Positions 27,067-38,808 of a stretch of 40,037 bases of DNA are shown here, in pieces. The stretch is from Pseudomonadota bacterium. GTDB taxonomy: Bacteria > Pseudomonadota > Gammaproteobacteria > Burkholderiales > Gallionellaceae. A program made the translations under genes and the position numbers. Position 1 is the stretch's first letter; each line of letters opens with the position of its first letter. The stretch is from assembly GCA_021851345.1 (NCBI GenBank), contig JAJZEQ010000219.1, positions 1 through 40,037 on the forward strand. The letters are read 5' to 3'. The notes under the pieces are model-generated. The model was not told the origin of the DNA and did not search any database. It was given only the letters and a program-made list of their open reading frames with translations.

Positions 27067-29727
27067 TCAAAATTTACGCGCCAACGAAACCATATATTTT
27101 TTCAATTCGTCCAACAACAGCACGCTGGAAGCCACGGCAACGGCCTTGAACCAATCGTCAAACTCCAGCGCCGTCGTGCCGAACACGCCTTGTGCCGGCG
27201 GCCAATGTACCACCAGGGCTTGCAGCGCCAGGACGCCCACGAGCGCCAGCCACAGCTGTCCATTGCGGAAGAAATGCGTGTTGAAGGCGCTGCCTTTTTC
27301 GGCGCGCGCATTGAATACGTTGAAGAACTGGAACAACACGAAAGTGGTAAAGGCCAGGGTCAGGGCATAAGTTTGGCCATGCGTTTCCAGTCCGTGCAGG
27401 AACAGATAAAGCGTTCCAACCATCATAATCGCCCCGTACAGCACCAGCCTGGTAAGGCGCGGAGCAGTGAGTATCTGCGCTGACTGGCGGCGCGGACGCT
27501 CGCTCATGATGCCGGCGCGCGCTGGTTCCAGCCCCAGCGTCATCGCGGGTGGGCCGTCCATGATGATATTGATCCACAGCAGCTGGATCGCGGTAAAAGG
27601 CGCGGGTAATCCCAACAGCGTGGCGGCGAGCACGGTGAGGATGGCGCCGATGTTGGTGGAGAGCTGGAAGCGCATAAATTTAACGATATTGTCGTAGATC
27701 ACGCGGCCTTCCTCCACGGCTTTTACGATGGTGGCGAAGTTGTCGTCGGTCAGCACCATGACGGCCGCTTCCCTGGTGACCGCCGTGCCGGTGATGCCCA
27801 TCGCCACGCCGATGTCGGCGGCTTTCAGAGCGGGCGCGTCGTTCACGCCGTCGCCGGTCATCGCGACGACGTGGCCGTCGTCTTGCAGCGCCCTGACAAT
27901 TTTCACCTTGTGCTCAGGGGCTACGCGGGCAAACACGGAAATGCCGTCAATGCGGCGGGACAGTTCCGCCTCGCTCATGGCATCGAGTTCCCGGCCTTCG
28001 ATCACCTCTCCGGCAAGCCCCAATTCGCGAGCAATAGCGGCTGCGGTGACTTTGTGGTCGCCGGTGATCATCTTGACCTGGATGCCGGCTCGTGCGCAGC
28101 GGGCGATGGCGGCTTTCGCCTCGGGCCGTGGCGGGTCCATGAGTCCGGCCAGGCCGAGGAAAGTCCAGCCTTCCGCCCATGCCCACAGGTCGCCCGCCGG
28201 ATCGAAATCGGCGCTGGGGATGATCATGCGCGCCACCGCCAGCACACGCAGCGCCTGTGCGGCGAGATGCTCGTTCTCGGCCTCGATGGCGGCGCGCGCC
28301 GCCGCCTCCATGGGCTGCTCACCATCCTCAACCAAACTATGGGTAGAACGCGCCAACAGCACATCGGGTGCACCCTTGATAAACATCTCCACCGTTGCGC
28401 CAGCATGATGAAAAGTAGCCATGAACTTGTGTGCGGAATCGAAGGGGATTTCGGCGATGCGAGGCTGTTCTTCCTGCGCTGCTTCCGGGTCGAGACCGCC
28501 TTTTTGCGCCAGCACCCACAACGCACCCTCGGTGGGATCGCCGATCAGTTGCCCGTCTCGCACACGGGAATCGGTGCAGAGCGCCATCGGCAGCAGGAAA
28601 GTTGCAGGATCCGTTTCACTTTCAAAGACAATCCTGCCGTCCGGCGCATAGCCCTCGCCGCTGACCGAAAAACACCGCCCGGCGAACCAGCCACCGCGTG
28701 CGGTCATCTGGTTCAGGGTGAGGGTGCCGGTCTTGTCCGAGCAGATCACCGTAGTGGAGCCCAGGGTTTCCACAGCGGAGAGTTTCTTGAGGATGGCTTG
28801 GTTCTGCGCCATGCGCCACATGCCGATGGACAACGTCACCGTCACCACCGCCGGCAGTCCCTCTGGAATGGCGGCAACGGCCAGCGCCACCGCAGTCATC
28901 GCGGCCTCTGCCCAAGGCAGGCCGCGCGCAAAATCGAGTGCAAAAATAACAGTCACCGCAACGCCTGCAATCGCCGCCAATTTTTTTCCCAGCGTGTCGA
29001 GCTGTTTTTGCAGCGGGGTTTCCGATTCCCCGGCGCTGGCGATCATCCCGGCGAGCTTGCCCATTTCGGTGGCCATGCCGGTAGCGGTCACCAGCATTTC
29101 GGCGCGCCCGCGCGTCACCACCGTGTTCATGTAGAGCAGGTTGACGCGATCGCCCAAGGGCAGTTCGGCCTTATCCAGCGCCGCCACCGATTTCCCTACG
29201 GCATGGGATTCGCCGGTCAGTGCGGCTTCCTCGATTTCAAGACTGTGCGCGGCCAGCAGGCGGCCATCGGCGGGGATGCGGTCGCCCGCTTCAAGCAGCA
29301 CGATATCGCCGGGCACCAGTTGCGCCGCGTCGATCTCCTCAATACGCGCATTGCGCCGCACCCGTGCATGCGCCGCCAACATGCCCTTCAGTGCCGCCAG
29401 CGTTTGTTCCGCCCGGTGCTCCTGATAAAACCCCAGACTGGCGTTGAACAGCACCACGACGAGGATCACCACGGCGTCCTTGAGATCGCCGATCGCCCAG
29501 GATAACGCGGCGGCGAACAACAGCACGATCACCAGCAAACTTCTGAATTGGTCGAGGAATTTCAGCCAGACCGGGCGGGGCGGAGCCTCGATCAGCCTGT
29601 TTTCGCCGAAGCGGGCGAGGCGGGCGGCGGCCTCGCCTTCCTCCAACCCACGCCCGGGGTCAACACCCAGTGTTGCAGCGGCGATTTCCGGCGGCAAGGT
29701 ATGCCAAGGGCGTTCGTCAGTGTCCAT
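27067..29727 (-). CDS. Cation-translocating P-type ATPase (Ca2+-type)
   Basis: VICSDKTGTLTLNQMTARGGW, MITGDHKVTAAAIARELGL, VAMTGDGVNDAPALKAADIGVAMG, LWINIIMDGPPAMTLGLEPA; start at MDTDERPWHTLPPE. Confidence 0.94.
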   Translation of the reverse strand: MDTDERPWHTLPPEIAAATLGVDPGRGLEEGEAAARLARFGENRLIEAPPRPVWLKFLDQFRSLLVIVLLFAAALSWAIGDLKDAVVILVVVLFNASLGFYQEHRAEQTLAALKGMLAAHARVRRNARIEEIDAAQLVPGDIVLLEAGDRIPADGRLLAAHSLEIEEAALTGESHAVGKSVAALDKAELPLGDRVNLLYMNTVVTRGRAEMLVTATGMATEMGKLAGMIASAGESETPLQKQLDTLGKKLAAIAGVAVTVIFALDFARGLPWAEAAMTAVALAVAAIPEGLPAVVTVTLSIGMWRMAQNQAILKKLSAVETLGSTTVICSDKTGTLTLNQMTARGGWFAGRCFSVSGEGYAPDGRIVFESETDPATFLLPMALCTDSRVRDGQLIGDPTEGALWVLAQKGGLDPEAAQEEQPRIAEIPFDSAHKFMATFHHAGATVEMFIKGAPDVLLARSTHSLVEDGEQPMEAAARAAIEAENEHLAAQALRVLAVARMIIPSADFDPAGDLWAWAEGWTFLGLAGLMDPPRPEAKAAIARCARAGIQVKMITGDHKVTAAAIARELGLAGEVIEGRELDAMSEAELSRRIDGISVFARVAPEHKVKIVRALQDDGHVVAMTGDGVNDAPALKAADIGVAMGITGTAVTREAAVMVLTDDNFATIVKAVEEGRVIYDNIVKFMRFQLSTNIGAILTVLAATLLGLPAPFTAIQLLWINIIMDGPPAMTLGLEPARAGIMSERPRRQSAQILTAPRLTRLVLYGAIMMVGTLYLFLHGLETHGQTYALTLAFTTFVLFQFFNVFNARAEKGSAFNTHFFRNGQLWLALVGVLALQALVVHWPPAQGVFGTTALEFDDWFKAVAVASSVLLLDELKKYMVSLARKF

Positions 29728-30721
29728 GTTGAAAGATAATCCAAGTGTTGAGTACATACAGCATGAACAATCCCAGGCTGACCCAGGTCAGTCCCAGCAC
29801 AGCGCGCCCCTGCGGACGAAACACCAGGCCGACGATCACCAGCGCGCTCATCATCACTGCCGTAAATGCGGTCAGCGCGTGGCTGGCATCGACGTGTGCA
29901 AGCAACGGCCCTTTGGTATAGAACAAGTCGTCCACAGCTAGTATGATGATATCGAACATGTTGCTGCCCAGCAGGTTGGCGATGGCCATGTCCAGCGCGC
30001 CGATGCGCAGCGCCGAGATTGTGACCGCTGCTTCCGGCGCTGAGGTCACTCCCGCCACCACTAGGGTGCCGACAAAACTTCGCCCCCAGCCCATCAACTC
30101 GGCAAGGTCGTTGGCAATAAAAGGCAACCACGAACCTGCGATGACCACCGCAATAGCCGCCAGCGCATAGCCTTTGACGGCACGGCGCAGCGTCACATCC
30201 GGATAACGTTCGGCGGACACCGCGGTGTATTCGGATGCGGTGCGGCGCTCGTAGCTGTAAACGGCGCGCATCGCAAAGAAGTAAACCAAGACGATGAACG
30301 GCGAGTAGAACCCCACATGCCCCAATGCCGGACTCATGCCCGCGTGGTCCAGCAGCAGGCTGAAACCGGCGAATCCGATCAGGATCGTACCCAATGAAGC
30401 CGACAATATGTGGCCTTGCGAGGCTCGGCTGTAAAGGGTCTCGCGCTTGTACAACGCATCGAGCATCACCAGGATGGCAAGGTTGAACACCGTGCTGCCC
30501 AGCACGTCGCCGACTGCAATGTTCGGCGCGTCGGCAAAACTGACTGAAGAAATTCCGGTTGCCAGTTCGGGCAGCGAGGTTGCGGTGGACAGTAAAATGA
30601 GACCGACCCAGGAAGCGGACATGCCGGTCTTTTCGGCGATGATGTCGCCGTAGCTGGATAGGTAGTAGCCCGCGTAGCCAATAACGGCGAGACAAAACAG
30701 CAGTTCTAACCAGATCAGCAT
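29717..30721 (-). CDS. Calcium/sodium antiporter (CaCA family)
   Basis: Duplicated alpha-repeats STATSLPELATGISSVSFADAPNIAVGDVLGSTVFNLAIL and VAGVTSAPEAAVTISALRIGALDMAIANLLGSNMFDIIIL; overlaps the P-type ATPase start. Confidence 0.92.
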   Translation of the reverse strand: MLIWLELLFCLAVIGYAGYYLSSYGDIIAEKTGMSASWVGLILLSTATSLPELATGISSVSFADAPNIAVGDVLGSTVFNLAILVMLDALYKRETLYSRASQGHILSASLGTILIGFAGFSLLLDHAGMSPALGHVGFYSPFIVLVYFFAMRAVYSYERRTASEYTAVSAERYPDVTLRRAVKGYALAAIAVVIAGSWLPFIANDLAELMGWGRSFVGTLVVAGVTSAPEAAVTISALRIGALDMAIANLLGSNMFDIIILAVDDLFYTKGPLLAHVDASHALTAFTAVMMSALVIVGLVFRPQGRAVLGLTWVSLGLFMLYVLNTWIIFQHGH

Positions 30722-30800
30722 GTCGCGAAGCTCCTTGCCTGGTGGGCGTCTGAATAGTATAGCTAACCGTCAATTTGATTTTAAGGGAGTTTCTAAAATT

Positions 30801-31448
30801 TTAAATTCCGTCATTCCCGCGATGCTTCCGCAACACAATACCGCGGAACCAGCCTCCGGCAAGCAGTGGCACGTCGCTGATCTTTTCCAGTTGCGGCACT
30901 TCACGCAGTATTTCCTCGAACACCACGTCCATGCGCGTGGCAATGCGGCGCGACAATGGATTGAGCGCGCGGCGCAGCAATGCGGTTTGTTTCGGGCGCA
31001 GGAATTTGTCGAGGATGATAACGGTGCCGCCGGGCTTGAGCACGCGCGCAGCCTCCCTCAGGCATTCAACGGGCTGAGGCACAACCGCAACAATAAGATG
31101 CAATACCACGTGATCGAACTGCCGGTCCGAGAAAGGCAGGGCCATGCTGTCGCCCAGCACCCAATCGATTTTTAACCCTGTGCCGCGCGGCCGGGCGCGC
31201 GCCAGCATCGCGGCGTTGAAGTCGAGCGCGGTGTAGTGATGCAACGCCGGCAGCAACGGCAGGTCAAGGCCGGTGCCGACACCGCTCAGCAATACCTTCC
31301 CCGCCACATCCTTGGGCAGAACCTGCAGGGAACGGGTGCGCGCCAGCAGCAGCGGGCGCGATATAGCCAAGTCATAGAGCGGCGCGATCAGGCTGTAGCT
31401 CCACCTGAGCATGGTATTTTCACGGTGGGGTAATTCGCGTTTCAACAT
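30801..31448 (-). CDS. Class I SAM-dependent methyltransferase
   Basis: GKVLLSGVGTGLDLPLLPALHHYTALDFNAAMLARARP...DWVLGDSMALPFSDRQFDHVVLHLIVAVVPQPVECLREAARVLKPGGTVIILDKF. Confidence 0.88.
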   Translation of the reverse strand: MLKRELPHRENTMLRWSYSLIAPLYDLAISRPLLLARTRSLQVLPKDVAGKVLLSGVGTGLDLPLLPALHHYTALDFNAAMLARARPRGTGLKIDWVLGDSMALPFSDRQFDHVVLHLIVAVVPQPVECLREAARVLKPGGTVIILDKFLRPKQTALLRRALNPLSRRIATRMDVVFEEILREVPQLEKISDVPLLAGGWFRGIVLRKHRGNDGI

Positions 31449-31457
31449 GCCGCGAGT

Positions 31458-32363
31458 CTAACGCAAAAGTTTGATGCCGGATATTTTGGCCTGCGCAATG
31501 GCTTGCGCCAGCACCCCGATCGCCTGCCCGCGGGGAAAACTCTTGCGCCAGGCCAGAGCGATGCGGCGCGATGGCGCCGGACTGGCGAACGGAATGACCT
31601 TCAGCAACCGGCTGCGGTAACGCGCGCTGTTGGCCGATGCCGGCAGCACCGTGATGCCCAGTCCGGAGGCGACCATGTTGCGTATCGTCTCGAACGAGGT
31701 GCCCTGCTGGATTTCCGCCCCCCTGCGGTTGAGTTCCGGACAGGCTTCCGCGACCTGGTTGCTGAAACAGTGCCCCGAGTCGAGCAGCAATACTTTTTCG
31801 GCGGCAAGTTCCCCTGCCTTGATGCTGCGCCGCCCGGCCCAGTGATGACCGTTGCCGACCACCACCTCGAACGCTTCGTCGTACAGCGGCTGCGTGTCGA
31901 CGCCGGCATCGCCATACGGCAGCGCGATGATAATCACATCGAGTTTGCCGTTGCGCAGCAGTGCATCGAGATTGCCGGTGATGTTCTCCTCCACTTCCAG
32001 CGGCATGTTCGGGGCGAGTTTCTTCAGCGCGGGGATCAGGTCGGGCAACAGGTAGGGGCCGACGCTGTAGATGATGCCGATGCGCAATGCGCCCGACAGC
32101 TGGTCATCGCCCCGGCTCGCGATCTCGCGTATGCGCCCCGCCTCTTCCAGCACGCGCTGTGCCTGCTCCACGATCTGCCCGCCGACCGGCGTGACAGAGA
32201 TTTCGCTTCTGCCGCGCTCGAAGATCTGCACGCCCAGCTCCTCCTCGAGCTTCTGTATCGCCAGCGACAGCGCCGGCTGGCTGATGAAGGACTTTTCCGC
32301 GGCGCGGCGGAAGTTGCGTTCCTGGGCGACCGCGACGATGTAACGCAGCTCGTTAAGTGTCAT
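31458..32363 (-). CDS. oxyR: LysR-family regulator, OxyR-like hydrogen-peroxide sensor
   Basis: MTLNELRYIVAVAQERNFRRAAEKSFISQPALSLAIQKLEEELGVQIFERGRSEISVTPVG; redox Cys pair context LLLDSGHCFSNQVAEACPEL; divergent from katG. Confidence 0.88.
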   Translation of the reverse strand: MTLNELRYIVAVAQERNFRRAAEKSFISQPALSLAIQKLEEELGVQIFERGRSEISVTPVGGQIVEQAQRVLEEAGRIREIASRGDDQLSGALRIGIIYSVGPYLLPDLIPALKKLAPNMPLEVEENITGNLDALLRNGKLDVIIIALPYGDAGVDTQPLYDEAFEVVVGNGHHWAGRRSIKAGELAAEKVLLLDSGHCFSNQVAEACPELNRRGAEIQQGTSFETIRNMVASGLGITVLPASANSARYRSRLLKVIPFASPAPSRRIALAWRKSFPRGQAIGVLAQAIAQAKISGIKLLR

Positions 32364-32491
32364 GATGGCACCTCCAATGATTTGTATTCTAAATCGGGGT
32401 GGTTTAATCAATCAATTGGATTTATAAGTACTCGGGCCTTAGATTGCGTCCGTGGGCAAGGAGCCACGACAATCATTTCAAGGAGCAAACC

Positions 32492-32596
32492 ATGGATAGA
32501 TATCCCGTTATGACCGCCTCGCCGCTGGCCCGAGTGCGTGGCGCCTGCCAGAAACGCCGCTGCCTGCGGCAAATTACGGCAACCCGCGTGTCATGA
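32492..32596 (+). CDS. Candidate small ORF in the oxyR-katG intergenic region (MDRYPVMTASPLARVRGACQKRRCLRQITATRVS*)
   Basis: ATG preceded by AAGGAG at suitable spacing; same strand as katG and upstream of it. Confidence 0.3.
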   Translation: MDRYPVMTASPLARVRGACQKRRCLRQITATRVS

Positions 32597-34840
<2,244 letters not shown>

Positions 34841-34859
34841 TCACGGAGCAGAGGCTTGC

Positions 34860-35223
34860 TATTGAGGTTTCCATATTCGATGACAGTGACGCATCTTTCG
34901 GAATGCGGTAAGGAGAAATTAAAAAACCGGCACGTCATTCCCGTCCTTCGATGGACTCAGGATAAACTGTCCTTCGGATACGCAGGAATCCAGAACCCGT
35001 CGTCATTGCGAGTCGGCAAAGCCGACGCGGCAATCCAGATGGTTTAACCGAAATGCATCTTGGTTTTGCTGGATTGCTTCACGTCGTTCGCAATGACGGC
35101 ATTTTGGATTCCCGTCATTGCGAGGAACGTAGCGACGCGGCAATCCAGGGCAGCAAACCGCTGGATTGCTTCACTTCATTCGCAATGACGGCAACGGTGT
35201 CATGAATTATGGAAGTATCAATA
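34860..35223 (+). mobile_element. MITE-like element, copy 2
   Basis: Left end TATTGAGGTTTCCATATTCGATGACAGTGACGCATCTTTCGGAATGCGGTAAGGAGAAATTAAAAAAC and right end GTGTCATGAATTATGGAAGTATCAATA match copy 1. Confidence 0.65.
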
Positions 35224-35225
35224 AG

Positions 35226-35306
35226 CACTTCTGCAAGACTGATCCCGGCTATGTGCAGGGGATCGCGACCGGACCGGGAGTGAATGCAGAACAGATCGTT
35301 GCGTAA
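35226..35306 (+). pseudogene. Apparent C-terminal remnant of a monofunctional catalase, truncated at MITE copy 2
   Basis: Frame reads HFCKTDPGYVQGIATGPGVNAEQIVA*, resembling the 'HFxKADPxYGxGVAxGLG' C-terminus of monofunctional catalases; open only from the element boundary. Confidence 0.45.
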
Positions 35307-35362
35307 TCAATAGCGCTGCGCCGTCCCGTGGATGACGCTGCCTTACAAACAGGAGAATCATC

Positions 35363-35497
35363 ATGAATACACTGATACATCTATCGCATCAAAACTATCC
35401 CGTGCTGCACGCCTGCGTCGCGGCACTGGCCATGCTGGGGCTGGGCCTGGAAGGAATGGACGCGAATTTCGACGGGATGCAAAAATTCCGGAACTAA
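35363..35497 (+). CDS. Candidate small protein MNTLIHLSHQNYPVLHACVAALAMLGLGLEGMDANFDGMQKFRN*
   Basis: ATG preceded by AGGAG; 44 codons with a hydrophobic stretch. Confidence 0.35.
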   Translation: MNTLIHLSHQNYPVLHACVAALAMLGLGLEGMDANFDGMQKFRN

Positions 35498-35500
35498 CGG

Positions 35501-36409
35501 TTAGCGGATCCGGGTCAGATAGTCCGCAACGATGCCCCCGAACACCGCGGCGCCTAACCAGTTGTTGTTCAGGAAGGCCTTGAAGCACAGCTCGCGCCCC
35601 CGGTTCCTGATCAGCGTGTAGTGGTAGAGCGCGATGCACGCAGCAGAAGCCAGTCCCGCGTAATACAGCCAACCCGCGCCCGTCATCAGCCCGGCCGTTG
35701 CCAGCAGGGCCAGCGTGGCCGCATAGCAGGCCATCACCGCGGTCACGTCGTAGCTGCCGAACAGCAATGCCGCGGAATGGATGCCGAGATGGACGTCGTC
35801 GTCGCGGTCCACCATCGCGTATTCGGTGTCGTAGGCGATCGCCCAGAACACATTGGCGGCAAGCAGCAGCCACGCCACCGGCGGCACGCTTCCCAGCTGC
35901 GCGGCGAACGCCATCGGGATGCCGAAACCGAACGCAATGCCGAGATAGGCCTGGGGGATTGCCAGGAAACGCTTGGTGTAGGGATAACTGGCGGCGAGAA
36001 ACACAGCCGGGAATGACAGCAGCAGCGTCAGATTATTCAGCGGCAGAATCAGCACAAAGGCGAGCAACGCGAGGCTGGACGCGACCCAGATCGCCTCGCG
36101 CGGCGAGATGCGCCCGCTGGTGACCGGACGCTCGCGGGTGCGCTTGACGTGTTTGTCGAAATCCCGGTCCGCATAGTCGTTCACCGCGCATCCGGCAGAG
36201 CGCATCAGCACCGTGCCCAGCACGAAGATCAGCACGATGTGCCATGCCGGGTGGCCGGCACCGGCGATCCACACCGCCCACAGTGTCGGCCACAGCAGCA
36301 GCAGGATGCCGATCGGCCGGTTCAGGCGGGTGAGCCGCATATACAGCGAGAGTCGCTCTGCAAGAGTCATGGCTTTAATCAAAATGGATGCGCTTAACCA
36401 ATCTGTCAT
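35501..36409 (-). CDS. ubiA: 4-hydroxybenzoate octaprenyltransferase
   Basis: [26 protein letters not shown]...[27 protein letters not shown]...[26 protein letters not shown]; start uncertain (36418, 36409 or internal). Confidence 0.95.
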   Translation of the reverse strand: MTDWLSASILIKAMTLAERLSLYMRLTRLNRPIGILLLLWPTLWAVWIAGAGHPAWHIVLIFVLGTVLMRSAGCAVNDYADRDFDKHVKRTRERPVTSGRISPREAIWVASSLALLAFVLILPLNNLTLLLSFPAVFLAASYPYTKRFLAIPQAYLGIAFGFGIPMAFAAQLGSVPPVAWLLLAANVFWAIAYDTEYAMVDRDDDVHLGIHSAALLFGSYDVTAVMACYAATLALLATAGLMTGAGWLYYAGLASAACIALYHYTLIRNRGRELCFKAFLNNNWLGAAVFGGIVADYLTRIR

Positions 36410-36487
36410 GCCGGGCAAACCGGAATCCGGACGGCAACGGAATGATACTGGCAGCCAATGGCGGGATGGTGAAATTTATTCAAATAC

Positions 36488-36751
36488 TATTGATACTTCC
36501 ATAATTCACGACACCCTTGCCGTCATTGCGAACGAAGTGAAGCAATCCAGCAAGACCAAGATACATTTTTTAAGCCATCTGGATTGCCGCGTCGGCTTCG
36601 CCTCTGCCGCGCTTCGCTCGCAGCTAAAGCCTTGTTGCAATGACGAGGCATTCTGGATTCCCGCTTTCGCGGGAATGACGTTCCCGTTTTTTATTTTTCC
36701 GGCCCGGTTCCGAATGATGCTGCGCTGTCATCAATTATGGAAAATTCAATA
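36488..36751 (-). mobile_element. MITE-like element, copy 3 (inverted relative to copies 1 and 2)
   Basis: Starts TATTGATACTTCCATAATTCACGACACCCTTGCCGTCATTGCG and ends GCTGTCATCAATTATGGAAAATTCAATA, i.e. the reverse complement of the copy 1/2 layout. Confidence 0.65.
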
Positions 36752-36830
36752 ATTATCCGTGCCGGGTATTTGGGGACTGCAATGACTGTGTGCTGCAGCA
36801 GACATTTGGAATTGCCCATTATTCAGCAGT

Positions 36831-37241
36831 TTACAACTCTCCAAGCTGCCGGCCTGTCTGCTGGAGTATCTCGGCGCCAGTAGCACTGTCGGAGTGGAAA
36901 AACCCGTACTTGGCGCTTACTGACATGCGGGTGACGTTGGGGCTGATCTCCTCCAACTCGATGTCAATAGAACGGTTTATGGATTTCGCGCTGATCTCTT
37001 TCCCGTCCCCGGGATTGCCGATGGAGCTCACATCGATCTGCATGCTTTGAAGTGCTGCCAGGGTGGCCGCCCGAACCTTGGGCAGGGATGCGGTGAAGGT
37101 GCGGGAAACTGCACCGGACATTGTGTAGGATATCCCGGCCGATGTGCCGCCCCCGAGGGCACTAATCGCGATCGCCTCGCACCCAGCCAGAGGCAGGGCG
37201 ATGATCGCGAGGACAATAATTCGGCCGGTCACGGATTGCAT
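36831..37241 (-). CDS. DUF3568-like lipoprotein
   Basis: Signal peptide with lipobox LAGC (MQSVTGRIIVLAIIALPLAGCEAIAISALGGGTSAGISYTMSGAVSRTFTASLPKVRAATLAALQSMQIDV). Confidence 0.75.
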   Translation of the reverse strand: MQSVTGRIIVLAIIALPLAGCEAIAISALGGGTSAGISYTMSGAVSRTFTASLPKVRAATLAALQSMQIDVSSIGNPGDGKEISAKSINRSIDIELEEISPNVTRMSVSAKYGFFHSDSATGAEILQQTGRQLGEL

Positions 37242-37605
37242 CGCTATGGTGTCGTGGGTTGGCGGTAAACTCGTTGAATAATAACACAGGGCAAAACAGG
37301 GTTCATTGCTTGAACTGCGGAAAGTTCAGTACCACTTGTTGGGAGAGTTTTTGCATCACACGGAACGGAAGTCAGTTTTGCACCACAAGTTGTGACAGGA
37401 TTTATCCTTAACCGCTTCTAGGAAAGAGCGCCAGAAAGGGCGGCAACAGCCGGGCAATTCAAGGCCGAACAAATTCCCACCAGAAGTCATTCACAAAATT
37501 CGGTTCTACCGTCATATATAACTGCACTCACGAGTGCCTGCCAACGGGATGCGAAAACTTTCTAGTCGCAAACAAACTCGCGCATGGGCTTTCATAGCGC
37601 TCAAA

Positions 37606-38322
37606 TTAAAACCGTTCGTGCGGCATCAGATAGCGCCATTGTCCGGGCGGCAATTTTCCCATGGACACGGCCCCGATGCGGATGCGCTTCATTGCCATAA
37701 CCTGTAGTGCCGCGCTCTGGCACATGTGTGCGATCTGGCCAGGTTGCACGCCCTTGAGGGCGAAGCGCAGCCGGGTTTCGTTCTGCCAGCTGACTTTGCT
37801 CGGGGGCAATGCACGTCCGTTGAACGTCAGTCCGTGGTTGAGCAGCTTGAGTCCTGCGGGGGACAGCTGGCCCGCGACTTCGACGATGTATTCCTGTTCC
37901 AGCGTACCGGCATCTTCGCTCAGCTTGCGTGCCGCGCGCCAGTCCTGGGTATATATCACCATGCCGCACGCATTTCGCTCCAACGGTATGTGAGGCGTGA
38001 GGCGCAGGAAGTGCTGCTTGAGCATGCGAATGCCGGAGTGGTCGTTCGCCGCGCGCGTTTCTGAACGTATCAGTTGCAGTGCCGATCCGGGATTGATGCC
38101 TGTATCAGCCGGTTGGTACAGCAGGATGGTCGCGGGCTCCAGCGGTGTGAGGCTGGCCCCGGGAGCGAGTTCGATCTTTTGTTCTGACGCCATGAACTGC
38201 GGCTCTTCCACCACCTGTCCATCCACCATCACCCAGCCTCCCGCGATATAAAGCTCGGCCTCGCGGCGTGAGCACGGAAGTGTTGCGGCAAGGTATTTTG
38301 CTAGACGAACCGGTACTGTCAT
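37606..38322 (-). CDS. RsuA/RluF-family pseudouridine synthase-like protein with a degenerate catalytic motif
   Basis: S4 domain VRLAKYLAATLPCSRREAELYIAGGWVMVDGQVVEEP; synthase region IPLERNACGMVIYTQDWRAARKLSEDAGTLEQEYIVEVAG; start at MTVPVRL. Confidence 0.82.
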   Translation of the reverse strand: MTVPVRLAKYLAATLPCSRREAELYIAGGWVMVDGQVVEEPQFMASEQKIELAPGASLTPLEPATILLYQPADTGINPGSALQLIRSETRAANDHSGIRMLKQHFLRLTPHIPLERNACGMVIYTQDWRAARKLSEDAGTLEQEYIVEVAGQLSPAGLKLLNHGLTFNGRALPPSKVSWQNETRLRFALKGVQPGQIAHMCQSAALQVMAMKRIRIGAVSMGKLPPGQWRYLMPHERF

Positions 38323-38392
38323 GACAAGTGTCTGATGGGAACATGGAGCGGCATTGTAATCCCCGGCAGACAAACCCCTGTAAAATGTCGGC

Positions 38393-38617
38393 ATGGACGC
38401 GAATAAACAGCCTACAAACCGCCCCGCTCTCGAAGGCATCACGCTTGAGATGATGGTCACGCAGCTTTCCGGGCGCATCGGCTGGGAAGCGATGGGTGCC
38501 GCCGTGCCGATACGCTGCTTTGCGCACGATCCCAGCATCAAGTCGAGCTTGAAGTTTTTGCGCAGGACGCCCTGGGCACGCGCGAAGGTGGAAGAGTTGT
38601 ATCTGAGGGTGAAGTGA
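38393..38617 (+). CDS. VF530-family (DUF2132) DNA-binding protein
   Basis: NRPALEGITLEMMVTQLSGRIGWEAMGAAVPIRCFAHDPSIKSSLKFLRRTPWARAKVEELYL is a VF530/DUF2132 signature. Confidence 0.88.
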   Translation: MDANKQPTNRPALEGITLEMMVTQLSGRIGWEAMGAAVPIRCFAHDPSIKSSLKFLRRTPWARAKVEELYLRVK

Positions 38618-38808
38618 ACAAGCCATCATTTCCCCTTTGATACGGCGCGGTAAGCGCTACAGTTGCTGATGCAACTGCTTGCCCGATACTCTGGGGAACA
38701 CTGAGCGAATTTTTCAGCCCCTGAGATGCGCCCGGTCCGTCATTTGTACCAAGATTCATCGAATTTCAATTCACCTGCTTCGGCAGCTCATGGAAGGGAG
38801 TAAGCAGC

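Noticed and set aside
27871-29505. 544-aa plus-strand ORF antisense to the P-type ATPase
   Set aside because: Shadow ORF; the minus strand carries all P-type ATPase signatures.
32364-32491. OxyR operator in the oxyR-katG intergenic region
   Set aside because: Expected from gene order, but I could not identify a convincing four-part ATAG-type site by eye, so no binding site is called.
35332-35583. 83-aa plus-strand ORF
   Set aside because: Overlaps the ubiA 3' end and is out of frame with the better SD-supported 44-codon ORF at 35363.
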